A stretch of 64,000 bases of DNA from Monomorium pharaonis (lineage: Eukaryota; Arthropoda; Insecta; Hymenoptera; Formicidae): contig NC_050469.1 in NCBI RefSeq assembly GCF_013373865.1, positions 12,868,740 to 12,932,739 on the forward strand. The letters are read 5' to 3'. The notes under the pieces were generated by a model, which worked only from the letters and a program-made list of their open reading frames with translations, was not told the DNA's origin and did no database searches. Both the position numbers and the translations under genes were made by a program. Of this stretch, positions 10,381 to 22,432 are shown piece after piece. Position 1 is the first letter of the stretch, and the number at the start of each line of letters is the position of its first letter.

Positions 10381-12661
10381 CAGTGTCAAGTGTCTTGCTT
10401 AATTAATGTAATGAGAGATGCGATTCAATGCATAAAAAATTTTGAGCAAAAAAATTTAATTACAATATGTATCTGTTGATCTGCAAAGCTTGAAATTCTC
10501 CCAATAGGCAGATCAATCAAATTATCTTTCTTTATGATGCTTTTTTTATGCATCTTAAGAGATTGTCACATATCTCCAATGGCAAAAGAATTAGATTTAT
10601 GCGTATAAGTGTGCGCGCGCATATAACACCTATACACATAATTATTCATTATAAAATTGTATATGGCAAAATGTATACTATAAGAGTAGATCGAGATAGT
10701 ACGATTAATATAGACTCGAAGGAATATGACAGGGATTAAATTACGTTCTTAATTGAATCAAGTTAACTAAAACTCCTTGAGACATGTATTGTGAATATTG
10801 AATAATTTTCTTGTCATCAAGGAATATGCGATATGATCATAAGTAATCTTTCGTTCAACAAAAGCTGCACTTGACACTTTCCAACTTCATTGTCATTGTT
10901 TATTATCTTATTTATGTAAAGGGCAGTGTTCCTGATCGTTTTTTAATTCAATAGATGACTGTTACGGCAGATGCCAAAATAGAAAATTTGCAATTGGCAA
11001 AGAACTAACGAAAAAGAAAATGGTTTTTGTCCATTGTGGAAGTAGAATGTGTAGAAAAATATCAGCTTTAATTGAATTATTGTATAAATTGGAAATCACT
11101 TTTTTAGCGTTATGAGAGAGAAAATTGTCATTATTATGATTAATAATAATTGGAGATGTGCGAGTATTCGAAAATTCTTGGCTGTATAAAATTCGAGCAC
11201 GTGTTCGAAACAAATGTTTGACTATTTTTGGAGTTTCTTGGAAAAGGAAATGGTTTGAAAGAAACTTGTGGCTTAAATATTTTCTACCTACGTTACTTCC
11301 TAACTATTAAAATATATAACTTACTATATACAGATGCAGTATTAGGCGTATAGGAAATAATCCGAAACTCTGCGTTGTTGCAATTGGATTTTATTTTTGA
11401 CTCATATGCTTAAACCTTAAGCAACAGACATTTGAGTCGATAATTATCCAATACAGCGAGTCTAAAAGATAGAAACTTTATGTAAGATTGTACTATATCA
11501 CAGCTTGTTTATTTCCACTGCATAAGACATTTGGAAAAATTTTTTAATTATAAAATTAATTGACATTTTAAATACCATATATTTGGAAGTGGTTTATGTA
11601 TGCAATGCCTACAAATCTTTGAACTAATCCCGAAAGATTGTTCTTAATACAATTATTAATTATTTAAATATAAACAATCAATCCTAAAAATAATTCTTTA
11701 GGAGCTAACGAAATATATATTGTTTATTTTTGTCATAATAGTGAAATCATTATCAGACTTCTATGGTATTGGCATAAAAAAAGTGTGTGCACAATTGTGA
11801 TCAAAGTGCCTAGTAAACGATTACTCCCTAATGCAAATAATACAGTTTACATTCGAATGCAAATATGAAATAACCAATCATCAATTATTATCCTATTTTT
11901 ATTTATCAGAACTAAAATACTTAATCTGTATCATTTAGATAAACGCGTATTCTAAGAGCTTTAAAGCTTCAGGAAACGCAAATGTTTACAGATAATTTAT
12001 TATAGGTTTGAAAAATATGTTAGCCACAATTAGAGTGATTGAACAGTTTGAGTGAGTTTTATCCGAAATGTAGTCGTAAAATACGTGATATGTGAAACTT
12101 CGAAACACTCACACGTGTCTAATTATAATGAATTTTAAATCGGGAAAAAATGTTTTTCTATTAAAAAAACAGTCAAGGCTATTCGTTATATATCTTTATG
12201 TATCATTAAATAGTAATTAATTATGAGAATTAGATGGAAATATGAAATCTTATACAACTAATACTATATACGTATATATACATATATATGTATATATTTA
12301 TATGTATATATGTATATATATTATAAAACTATTATATATACTTATAATAATTATATATATGCATATATTTATATTTTAACAATTAAAGGATTATATTATA
12401 CGTTTTTTGCATTTACTAATTTTTTACTCGCTCATACGCGAATATCACGCATTTTATTGTTCATGTATACATTTCGACCGTAGTTATGTTCAGCTACGTA
12501 AAATGTGTACCAAACCCGACTTATAATTACATAATTATACGTATAATACACAGCCAAAGTAAAAAAATTCCTTATTTACTATGTGATTCGATAATCTGTA
12601 TATTTTACTATATTATTATCTTGATTTGCAGTAGGGCGTTAACTTTCAATTGTTTATTACA
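10381..12661. other. Akt 3' UTR and convergent intergenic region
   Basis: No coding gene is visible. Akt (plus) and the acid phosphatase (minus) converge here. ATTAAA at 10735-10740 is a possible Akt polyadenylation signal. TTTATT at 12653-12658 reads AATAAA on the minus strand, only a few bases past the phosphatase stop. Around 12260-12370 the DNA is low-complexity TA/TATG repeat. The rest is AT-rich without obvious structure. Confidence 0.5.
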
Positions 12662-15433
12662 TTAATTTGTAGGGAAAACTTCTACATACTGTGGCAAAGG
12701 ATTCTCTTTTACGAGCCAAACTCTGTCTAAGACAGCACCATCTTTGTCATCGGATACCTATTATTAAACAGAAATAGTTATTTTATGACTTGATTATAAA
12801 GAAGTCATATTTCCAGAGTTTATATTTTTATCACATTTATTTCATACCTGTTCTAGATACAAATGAGTTTTGTTGAACACTTTCATTCTAGTGTATCCGT
12901 AATCTGAACTACGAAATGCGGACCATGACGGTGGATTCGAGATAAATTGCTCTCGACCTTCTTTGCAACCAGCTGATCCAGTAACTATATGTACTGGTGC
13001 TTTATAATTTCTATATGGTTCTTCGTAACTACCGTTGTATATCTGCAAGGATAATTTTTATTATTTAGCAAGTTAAATATTTTCTTTCAAAATAAACTTT
13101 ATAGAGACAACTTTATAAAGACATTTACTTGAAAGTTATACATAGGCCACATCCTTTCGTAACTGTGTTCGTGCGCCCAAATTTCTAAGTCTACTTTATG
13201 TTTGAAAAATAGATCTTCCAATCCAAACCAATTTAAAAATGGCAATCCAACTCTAACTAGACTCTCGTGGTTAGTACAATCGTCTGCATTTTTGTTGCTG
13301 CAGTACATTGGCCTATGTCCAAATGTTACTATCCACGGACGTTGAGCTCTGTAATCGTAAATACTCTATCAGTTATCATTATGTTACATATTATGGTTTA
13401 ATTAACAGCGTACCTCGTTTCAGGTTTATTAGCTTCTCGTAAATCTTTATCCAGCCATTCATACTGTTTAACTAGTTGTTTTAAACCATAATTCATAAAA
13501 TAATAAGCTTCAGTTTCTAGAGCTACAAAATGTACAGGACCTATATTAAAACTATACCATAAGCCTTCTGAATCACCAGGCATAGTAAATCGAGCCCTGG
13601 AAGATGGGATTAAATCATTATTTAAATTATGAAGACTAGAACCAGAGGAGACCGATCTCTGTGGCTTTGAGTGAGGCGAAAATCTGTTAGGCCGGTATTC
13701 ATAGTCGAATCTTATTCAAGACCCTTCTTAAGCACGAGCTTGAGATGTCAATGCTGTTATTTCATTGGTTAAGGAAGTCTCAAGGTCTCAAGTCGGCTCG
13801 AAGCTAGACTTAAGACAATTCTTGAACTTAAGATCGGTCTATGAATTTCGTCCCCTAGAAATGTAGTACCAAATGGTGGCGCTGACGATGCTGATACACC
13901 GGAATATATTCCAACTCTAGATACAATCGTCTAGTCTAAGTTTATCGTAGTCAACCGTGGTGCTAGGCTGTACGCAATTGTTGTATTGGTATGAGAAAAA
14001 CTAAGTAAGTACTCTAAATGTAAAATTGCTAAGATTTTTATTATAAATTTGCATTTATTGTCAAATGCTTGTCGTTATACTCCATATTGTTTCCGGTAAA
14101 TTATTGTCGCTAGCGCCACCATTTGGTACTACATTTCTAACGGATTTTCGCCTCACTTTTGGAGGCGAAATCAGGCTTAGTTCGGTCTCCTAATTCTAGT
14201 ATTCATAATTTAAATATAGAAGAAACGAGGAACAAACATAATAGATGCGAAAATACACATAAAATATATCCTGAGATAATCAATTGTCTTTATTCTTGTT
14301 ACGATGTGTCTCTATTTTAATAATGACTTAATTAAATTGTGAAACTGAGCCTTAGGGTGCATTTCATTTGGCGATCGCAACATTTGCAAATTCATTTGCT
14401 TTTGTTTAATATTTAATAAACAAACAGCGAAATGATTCCAAGAACATTGCGATTGTTAAATAAAACGTATCTTTAATAATGTCTCAGTAAACGGCGATAC
14501 GGTAGTTATCTGTTACGTTTGTTCCATGTTATTTTTGTTTCTTATTTCTCCTTTACCTGTAATTGCTAAAATTATATTTCTCTTCATGATTGCCAGGTAC
14601 AGTCATGTACGGTATGTAAGCGGCAACGGATTCAATTTGTCGCATGAACTCGTCTCCTACACGGGCATCATTTGTGTTCATGTCATAGGCAAAATCACCA
14701 ACATGAATGGCAGTGTCGTATAAACCACGCTCTGTCTCTTCTTGCAGCCGTGATAAACTCTGTGCATTCTCATTACCCATATCACCAAAGATAACTATTT
14801 GTGGTGACCAATCCGTAGAGTCAGGTACGGTTCTCATATAAAATACATTTGACCATCCATAATGGCTACCACAATGATATACTGATGACAAAAAACAAAA
14901 CGTTCATTATTAGTGAGATAATTCAAAAACAGTTAGTAGCAAATGGTAAAATGCACAAGAAATATCTTACTGTATTTGCTGTTAGGCGTTAAATTCCTTA
15001 GCCATACTCTGTGTATGTACTGCCTCTGTTTCTCTTTTCCACCATCAACAAAAAGAGTAGAATTTCCCTCAGCTCGCAGAATAAATCCACCTATACCGTA
15101 CTCTACTATTGATTCTTTTGTATCATTTCTCGTGCTCCAAGTGACAACAATGTCATGAACAGTGTCTAACAATCATATTCAGAACATGTACCGTATTAGT
15201 TATCTCTTTTAACTCTAAGCAAGTATAGTTATCCATAAACATTCATTAGAATATAATTTCAGTTTATGTTAAAACGTGTGTAATTTATATATAAAATATT
15301 ATATTTTATTTATATATTAATATCATAACTCACCACCATAGGAAAGATGTACAGCTTCCGGCTGATAATGTACCACAGCAGCAAATGCAGTACAGAAGAC
15401 AGATAAGATCACGAACGTGACGTGCAGGAGCAT
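12662..15433 (-). CDS. ACP7: Purple acid phosphatase, ACP7-type (acid phosphatase type 7), secreted
   Basis: A predicted dimetal phosphoesterase that hydrolyses phosphate monoesters at acid pH in the secretory/lysosomal pathway or outside the cell. Minus-strand coding exons from the start: 15433-15334, 15165-14971, 14881-14557, 13596-13414, 13348-13129, 13042-12848, 12757-12662. All phases agree, giving 437 aa, the usual family length. It begins with a signal peptide (MLLHVTFVILSVFCTAFAA), then an N-terminal beta-sandwich domain (about 22-120) and the metallophosphatase domain. Metal ligands are in FGDMG (Asp132), GDFAYD (Asp161, Tyr164), GNHE (Asn196), FGHRPMYC (His279) and WAHEHSYER (His327, His329), so the site is complete. 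AHEH rather than GHEH is, as I recall, normal for ACP7 proteins. There are several possible N-glycosylation sites (NGS, NDT, NKT). The third coding intron is swollen by a large foldback element. The physiological substrate is unknown. Confidence 0.95.
13618..14220. mobile_element. Large foldback (long-TIR) element in the ACP7 intron
   Basis: The left arm (GAGGAGACCGAT, GTGAGGCGAAAATCTGTTAG, then AATGTAGTACCAAATGGTGG after a 165-bp interruption) is matched in reverse by the right arm (CCACCATTTGGTACTACATT, CTAACGGATTTTCGCCTCAC, CGGTCTCC). Pairing extends outward to about 13618 and 14220 through TTTAAATTATGAA. Arms are about 130 bp or more, with a non-paired centre from about 13890 to 14110. 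It has no coding capacity. It lies wholly within the intron 13597-14556, so the phosphatase reading frame is unaffected. Confidence 0.75.
13691..13855. mobile_element. 165-bp MITE nested in the left arm of the larger foldback element
   Basis: This segment breaks the left arm of the larger element exactly between TAG (13688-13690) and TAG (13856-13858), a 3-bp target duplication. Its ends are imperfect inverted repeats: GGTATTCATAGTCGAATCTTA on the left, and ATTCATAGACCGATCTTAA as the complement of the right. The undisturbed right arm of the host element shows what the site looked like before insertion. Confidence 0.75.
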
Positions 15434-15633
15434 CTTGCCTATGCAGATCGAAAACAACGTGATATGCATTAATCAATCTGATATGACGGTGCAGAAACGG
15501 AACAAAGGAATTAATGTGCGTATGAAAACCAAACAATTATATCTGTTATACTGTGTATGTACCATACCTGATTCGACGCGTCGCGTCTCGTTTGTCACAC
15601 AAAGGACCGACAACTGTGAGAAAACAACCGAGG

Positions 15634-15641
15634 CTTATATA
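15634..15641 (-). promoter_or_regulatory. Putative TATA box and 5' leader of the ACP7 gene
   Basis: On the minus strand this reads TATATAAG. About 25-30 bases further along that strand is TCACAGTT, similar to an arthropod initiator. Then comes a good splice donor (AATCAG|GTATGG, exon edge at 15568) and an acceptor (CTGCATAG|GCAAGATG, exon edge at 15438) directly before the start codon. This suggests a short non-coding first exon (about 15610-15568) and a 129-bp 5' UTR intron (15567-15439). The arrangement is consistent but is predicted from sequence only. Confidence 0.5.
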
Positions 15642-15835
15642 TCAAAACAACGCATGAACGTGCGTTATCATTACGGATGCATGACATCGCCGACAATCGA
15701 GCGTATTATCGCTTCGATGCAATGACGTTCGTGATAAATTGATTCCCACCAATTCCCACCACTCCCACTACTTTCCTTTGCTCGCTTGCTTCGTCAGTGG
15801 CCGATCTGTCATTCTTGTAGAGCGAGCGAGATTAG

Positions 15836-15874
15836 CCAATCACAAACGCCACGTCAAACACGAGCAACGATTGG
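15836..15874. promoter_or_regulatory. Inverted pair of CCAAT boxes upstream of ACP7
   Basis: GCCAATCAC at 15835-15843 and GATTGGCC at 15869-15876 form an inverted pair 30 bp apart, about 200 bp upstream of the predicted ACP7 TATA box. CCAAT motifs bind NF-Y in animals. Whether they serve ACP7 or an unseen transcript in the other direction is unknown. Confidence 0.35.
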
Positions 15875-15899
15875 CCGTAAGTAATGCTGGCGCGAGACG

Positions 15900-18800
15900 C
15901 TCCTGGATTTAATTTCATCCCATTAACTGTTCATTGTAATTAAACTACATATATTAAATTTTTTAAATATATACTTATATTGATTTATAATAAATATAAG
16001 TATATAATTAAATATTGGATAAAAAAGGAGGAAAACGAAACAAAAGGTTTAATTATAAAGAACACACTTTTACTTTTAAAATAATTCTTCTCGTTAGCAT
16101 ACCGAATAAACGTGTACAATCATAGTTACAAAAAATTTGTATATAAATTTTGCATTTCTTTTATATATATTGTATTGTCGCATTTAGTTTAGTTAACAAA
16201 CTCGATCTGCATCGTATTAACTTTGGGGACCTCTTGTTAAGACTATCGATACCTAACTCACATCTGTCGGTAACGCAAGTTGTAATTTTGATTAGGACTG
16301 TGATATTATGTGAAATTAAATTAATATTATAGATTCACTTATCAAACAAATCAATCTTTACAAGCCTTGAAAAATATAAACTTATTTTTAACATTTTTTT
16401 AATGCGAGGTGTATATTTTACATAACTCCATTTTATTATTCTTCACATCCCTAAATTTCAGAGATGCCTGGGCAAAGATGCACAGATTATTTATATATTA
16501 TTTATATATTATTTACACGAATGTTTTTCATATACACAATTATACAAGCAATACAAATTTATTGTAAATTAGACGGAACACAATAAAAAAAAATTAAGTT
16601 ATTAATATATCTGACTTTAATATTGATAAAATAAAAATATATAATATTAAAAATAAAAAAAAATAGAATATAATTTTTATTATTTCTAATAAAATCTTAG
16701 TTTTTTATAATTTATGTATTTATGAATTTTGCATATTAATTTATACACGTAAAACACAGTAGTTTACATTGTTTTCAAATTAAATCGCGTAAATAATTTT
16801 TATTTAAGAGTAAACGTTTAAAACCCTGATTCTAATTACAAAAACTAAATGATTTTTAATGTATGCATATAATAAAATTTTTATCTAATAGAAAGATTAT
16901 AATAAAAAAATATATCTAATTTGATTTGATTCAACTCTTAATAAACCATGCGTTTATCATAGAAGTACATGTAAGAAAACATCGTGTTTTATTAAAAAAA
17001 AACATGTCATATATTGTATATCGGATTTACAGTTATGAATTCCAAGAATTTAACCGCAAGTGCACAACGGGAGGGAGTCATCATCTAATTGGTAATTAAA
17101 TCAGAGCTGGGAGCGAGTGATTCGTTCAATTTCCAAAATAGTTCTCACCACAGCGGTAAGATTTGTTTAACTAGAACGCGGGCTTGAGCTTGCCTCGTGA
17201 TTGCCTGCGGGTTACTATTAATCCGTACTTCAAGTTAAACGTTACTCTCGATCGCAGACAATAGGGCGACGTTGATTCCGTGCGGCGATACCGCGATAAT
17301 GCAATTACATAAGGCGGAAGCTGGAGAAAGTCAGAAAGAGAAAGATGGAAACGGAGAGGGAGAAGAAGAGAGAGAAACCAGAAAGGCAGTTACCGAACTA
17401 ACATCCCCTATATTGATCTTACGGTCTTGCAGTTCTCTCCTTCTCGTCTTTGGTTTGCACGCATCTTCCGTGCACGTGCAAACCAGCAGGAATGTAAGAA
17501 AATTTCACAGTTCCCTGAGAATAAGCAATTTTTAGTTGGTAAAATTAACACGATTTTCTTTTAAATTCCTAAATATATTTATATAGCGGTAAGTAAATTT
17601 GTGCAATACAATTTTAACCTTTGTCTTTAATAAATAGAAATTTGAGTTTTCCGAATTAAAACGAGGATTAGCTCCGGAAAGCACTCGAATTATTAAAGTA
17701 CTCTAAGTATAAAATAGCTTCAAGAAATTATTTACCATAAAATGTATATAGAAGGCACTTTATTGTGCGTTAAAATCTGATAAAGTCGCGTGATTTCGCG
17801 GTTATCTCTGAAAATGCACGCGTTTCTCTGACTGCGACATACTCTTAATGCATATGTATGGACTTAGAAGACAGTTCGGGTTACCTAGACATCGGATTAT
17901 CGCGTAAAGTTCTCACTGCCATAAAGACCATTTCGCAACTCTGCAAATGCCGATACCAGTTTACAGAAAGGTACCACGAACATTTAAAAAACTTACCATG
18001 AGAATTACCTGCGTTAATCTTTTCGCGATAAAAATAAACTTATTTATTGCCTGTGACGTAAAGTATATAAAATGGAGTTACATAAAATATAACATTAAAA
18101 AATTGTTAAAGGTAAAGTTCATATTTTTTTTTAAGATCTGTAAAAATTTGATTTGTTTGCTAACTAAATGTATATAATATTAATTCAATCTAACATAACG
18201 CCATGAATCTGTAAAATAATACTGAAATGAAAGCTTCTAGAAAAATATAATTTTCTTGTCGGTTTCTCACGGTCAGAGTTAGAGAAGCGCAAACGTAATA
18301 TAAGTTTTCTATTCTACTTTCGCGACGTAGCGAAGCGGTCCTCTGAGCATAGAACCCCCTTGTGTAAATATCTCAGAGATCCAATATTGTATTCGGAGAA
18401 GATGATCTTATATTCGTGAATTTAATATAAGATATTTGAAATTCTAGTTATATATGTCGTCATAAAGACCCAGTTAGAATTCTGCGCTTGTCTCGCATCA
18501 GTTCCTTATTGCATGATATAATAAAAAAAAACATCACGTTTATAAAAGAAATGCAGCTAGGAGTATATAACTGAAATTTAATATCTCGACTTTGAAAACT
18601 CAATAACGTGGGGTAAGGGGAACTACTGTAAGTATCACACATCTCACATCATTGTTAGCAGTACATGATTTTCAGATTTCTGACAAAACTAGAGATATAT
18701 CGAGAGCTCTGAAATAATGAAACCTCAAGTTAATTTAATTTTTACATTTTGGATTATGTTGCATATTTATTGAGCTATAACTAATGCAATGTTTTAATAT

Positions 18801-19590
18801 TCATTAAGAGTAATCGGATTTGTAAGTTTTAATATATTTTATGTTTCGTAAACATCTTGACGGATGATGTAACAACGAGTCGTAGAATGGAAAATAGATT
18901 TCTTCTTATTTGAAATTTAAGATCCGGCATGGCGTAATAACTTTCCGCCTAATTTCCGTTTAAAACAATTTTTTTTTCAACAACAAAAAATTATCAAGGA
19001 ATCTGTAGTGAAGAACAGTCGATAAAGTGCGCTCAGTTCTCTCGTAATTTTCGACGCACGACAGATATCGCCAGCGGCGGCTTTAGATGTAATAACATCC
19101 TAGGTGCACTATCGCTCGCGAGATGCACCCTCCGCCCTCAAGGTCCGAGAAAATCTTACTAATAATTGCGAGAGAGAAATAGGGCGCATGAATCGCGCTA
19201 GCTGAGAGTTGCGAAATACCGAGAAAGCGATTCCGAAAGCTAATTTGCTGAGTTGATTGTTGCTGAGAGAAGCACAGTTTTCTTGCTATATAACAAATTT
19301 TAATTTAATTCAAATTTTATCTAATTTTATGTTATAACAAAGTTGTAATTAGACTCACATTGAAACTATTGCAAAACAGTTACCTACTTTCATTTCTTAA
19401 TAGTATTTTTTACTTAATTAATTATTAACGTATTGTATATGTTTTTCTATAATTTATTAAATTATCTAATTTAATCTGAAAATTATATAATTTGCTTTAT
19501 ATATATAAAGTATAAAATATTACATAATACGTAAACTAAAAACATATATATAATAAATATCAATTTCAACAAAATATCAGATAGACATTG
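15900..19590. other. AT-rich intergenic DNA without recognised gene
   Basis: Only short unconvincing reading frames are present, with no homology that I recognise. Poly-A/T rich segments and short tandem ATTTATATATT repeats (about 16490-16515) are the only structure. A GA-rich patch lies at 17320-17385. Confidence 0.5.
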
Positions 19591-21110
19591 ACAAGATGGT
19601 TAAATTATATGCTAAATGCGATGAAAAGGATAAAATTCTGAAATTTCTGAAGCACAATCACGATAGAATTATAAATGTAGAAATTTTTTTACCCACATCT
19701 ATCGAATTTTTGAAGCAGGGCCGCAACCTTCCCGGCGCGCCCCCCGATCATCCCCTACAGTCGGCAGCGCAGATACGGCGTGAAGATTGCGGCGTATATG
19801 AGACGAGGGCTCGAAAGTCGAAGACCGGGGATTGCCGCCAACGGGACGACGCCGGCGCGGATGCGGCCGCCGCTGACGCCGCTCCGTGGCGAGGGTCGGA
19901 GGCGGCTCCGTGGAGGGTTGGAGGGTTGCTCCAGCGGCGAGAGAGAGCGGTGTCGGCAGGGCTGCCGCCGCCGTCGGTCAACGCGCACGTATCACGGGGT
20001 TCACACCCATCTCTCGCGCTGCGGGCATCTCGCGCTTGTCCCCCAGGGTCGGCCTCGACGTCGTCCGCGAGGCGGATCGCCACCACCCACCCGACCGCCC
20101 GCCCGTCACCCTTTCTCCGCTCGTTCTCTCAAGTTAGTCGGACTCGCGATTCGGCCGGGGGTTCGAGACGTTATGCCGCTCCCGAGGTGCACACACACAC
20201 CGCGCGGCACCGATTAGGGTGGTGGTTTGCGCGCCGTCGTGATGGAGGAGGGTGAGAAATAGAGCACGGCACAGTTGCGTGTCTTAACCCGGGGACCTGT
20301 GACAGAGAGAGAGAGGAAGGAGAGAGAGAGAGAGAAAGAGAGTGAGAGAGAGAGGAGGGGAGAGAGGAAGAGAGTGCGTAAGTGCGTAAGTGCAGCGTTT
20401 CGTGCGTGGAAATTATCCCAAGAGGGGTAGACTCCGTAAGACTCCGAGACGGAGGCTTTCTGATCGCGCGGAGGACCCGGGATTTCTCTCGACTCGGGAG
20501 ATCTCGGCTGGGCTGATCGTCAGCGGGAAGGGACGGGACTCGCGAGAGTGTCCCTCGGAGACAGCTGAGAGAAGAAGACTCGGAGGGGAAGGATATCGGA
20601 CCTCGAGAAGCAGCAGCGTCTGCCTCGAAAGTCGCGGGCGACACACACACACGCGCACACACACATACACACGTCGGTGGCGCGTCGGTGATGTCGATCG
20701 CGGGATCCTCGCGGGAGCCCATCGGTGCACCGTCAGGTCCGATCCTCGCCTTCGTGCGTCCTCGCGCTACGTGAAGCGACACGAGGGACGTGCTGTCGCT
20801 CCCGCGAGCGTGATTTAACATCCCATCGGGGGAATTATATACGCGCCGGGAGGGCTGTATCGGGGCAGGCCAATCCAGGAGATCTAACGATCGTGGATCG
20901 ATCCGATTCGTCGAGCGAGGACGCGTGTACAGGCGGGCGTGTAAACATCGATGTACCATGAGAGAAAGATAGAGAAGATAAAGAGAGATAGAGGAAAACG
21001 ATAATTAAGCGTAAGGAAGTGAGAATCGCGATGATGATCTCCACCGTCTCTGGGAATTCCCGTGGCAAGTCCAGGACTTCGTGCACGACCCCCGCGCACC
21101 TACGGGACAG

Positions 21111-21180
21111 ATGCCCCGTAACGATCGTCGTCGACGTGCGACCGCACGAGGGGTGGTAGCGCGCACCGCAGGATCGGAGG

Positions 21181-21211
<31 letters not shown>

Positions 21212-21251
21212 GCAGCAGCAACGGCGCCAGCAGCAGCGGCGACAGCAATAG
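21111..21251 (+). other. Possible upstream ORF with a 13-Gln run
   Basis: ATG at 21111 opens a 46-codon frame that begins with an Arg-rich stretch. It continues with thirteen Gln codons (21183-21221), then Arg/Gln mixtures, and stops at TAG 21249. A second small frame, 21031-21159 (starting MMISTVSGN, 42 codons), overlaps its beginning. Both precede the PDZ-gene start codon. If the leader is transcribed they would be upstream ORFs. No evidence for translation can be seen. Confidence 0.2.
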
Positions 21252-22077
21252 CAGCTGGTCGAAGCTAATACGCGCTTCCGGCACCGTGCACCGCGCGCGC
21301 GGGGCGGATGCGGAACGACGACGACGACGACGGGACGCGATGGCCGGTGGTGCGTGCACGGAAGCGGCATTACGCGAAACGCTAGTCGAAGCGGTGATCA
21401 ATAATAAGAAGACGCCCCGGCTCGCCGAGGGTTTGTAGAACCGGCGATCGCTGTCTCTCACGCCGTGGCTTGCGAGGCAACGTCGCCGTGAGGATGTAGG
21501 GGGGCCCGCGCTAACGGGCCCCGTGGAGGCGCCGCTTAGCTTTCCTCTCCCGCTTCCCCCCTCGACCGCGCGATACCCGGCCGCGAGAACGATCTGACGA
21601 CGGGGAAGCCAGAGGCGCGCGATTTCGAAGAAAAAAAAAAGAAAGAAAAGGAGAAAAGGAAAAGGCGAAAGGGAGGAGGGACGAACGAAAGGAGTATTAA
21701 GACGTAATAATAAAATCGCGACAACGGAATTTTCGAATGTAACATTAATTATGTGTTCCTTAGTCCATCTCTTAGGTGGCTCCGAGTTATCGAGCGTGTA
21801 TCGTAATAGTTCTCGTCGTAGTAGCAATTTTCTTATAGCACCACCCTCGTGTGGAGCATAGATGCCTTAGTGTCCGTTTAGCGGGGGAGAGAACAAAGAG
21901 GAAAAGACGAGAGGGTGAAAGAGAGAAAGAGTCTTGGGCTCCTGATAAACGGCCGATCAACGATCTCGTGGCAAAAATCGTAAATGCGGCGAGCACGTCG
22001 GAAGGCGCGGCTGCACGCACGTCGCGGTATACGATAGAAAGAAAAGCCAGAAATGGAAAAACAGAAGAAATAACTAA

Positions 22078-22082
<5 letters not shown>

Positions 22083-22116
<34 letters not shown>
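22083..22116. repeat. (GA)n microsatellite
   Basis: An uninterrupted GA run follows GATA, about 320 bp before the predicted PDZ-gene start codon. GA repeats near insect promoters can bind GAGA-type factors, but that is speculation here. Confidence 0.8.
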
Positions 22117-22120
<4 letters not shown>

Positions 22121-22432
22121 TAAGGAAGTGCGTACTGTGTCGTGCGAAAAATATAATCGTTGTGTTAGCCGGTCGCTAAGTAGGTCACGAGGTCGATACT
22201 AAAATGAAGTGAAGATGCAGGAGGAAACCGGGGAAAATGGCATGTGCTAACAACGTTAATAACGACGGCGGACCGATTTTTCGGGGCGGACCCTGGGCGT
22301 AGTGGTGCGAAGTAATTAGTGATCTGCTAACGTGTGCACGTTGCGCTCGCGAGCGCGCGCGGGCGCGCGCGCGAGGTAATCTAATAGCGGACTACCCATA
22401 CCTACGTGCGCGGCGGATAATTACCAGCGAAA

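Larger units (their letters stand above)
19700..22432 (+). other. CpG-rich promoter/5' leader region of the PDZ gene
   Basis: Composition changes abruptly near 19715 from AT-rich to CpG-rich. The region has (GA)n runs (20300-20370 and 22083-22116), a CA/CG microsatellite near 20640-20675 and a CAG run (21183-21238). Long reading frames on both strands are by-products of few stop codons in GC-rich DNA; none looks like a protein. As it directly precedes the first coding exon at 22433, it is probably promoter plus long 5' UTR. The transcription start is not identifiable. Confidence 0.45.

Noticed and set aside
20171..20959. 262-residue minus-strand open frame
   Set aside because: Arg/Ser/Leu low complexity from (GA)n and CpG-rich DNA; no domain and no splice logic. 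It overlaps the likely 5' leader of the PDZ gene.
20835..21827. 330-residue minus-strand open frame with a Leu run
   Set aside because: The Leu run is the complement of the CAG repeat, and the rest is low complexity. Open frames of this length are expected where stop codons are rare.
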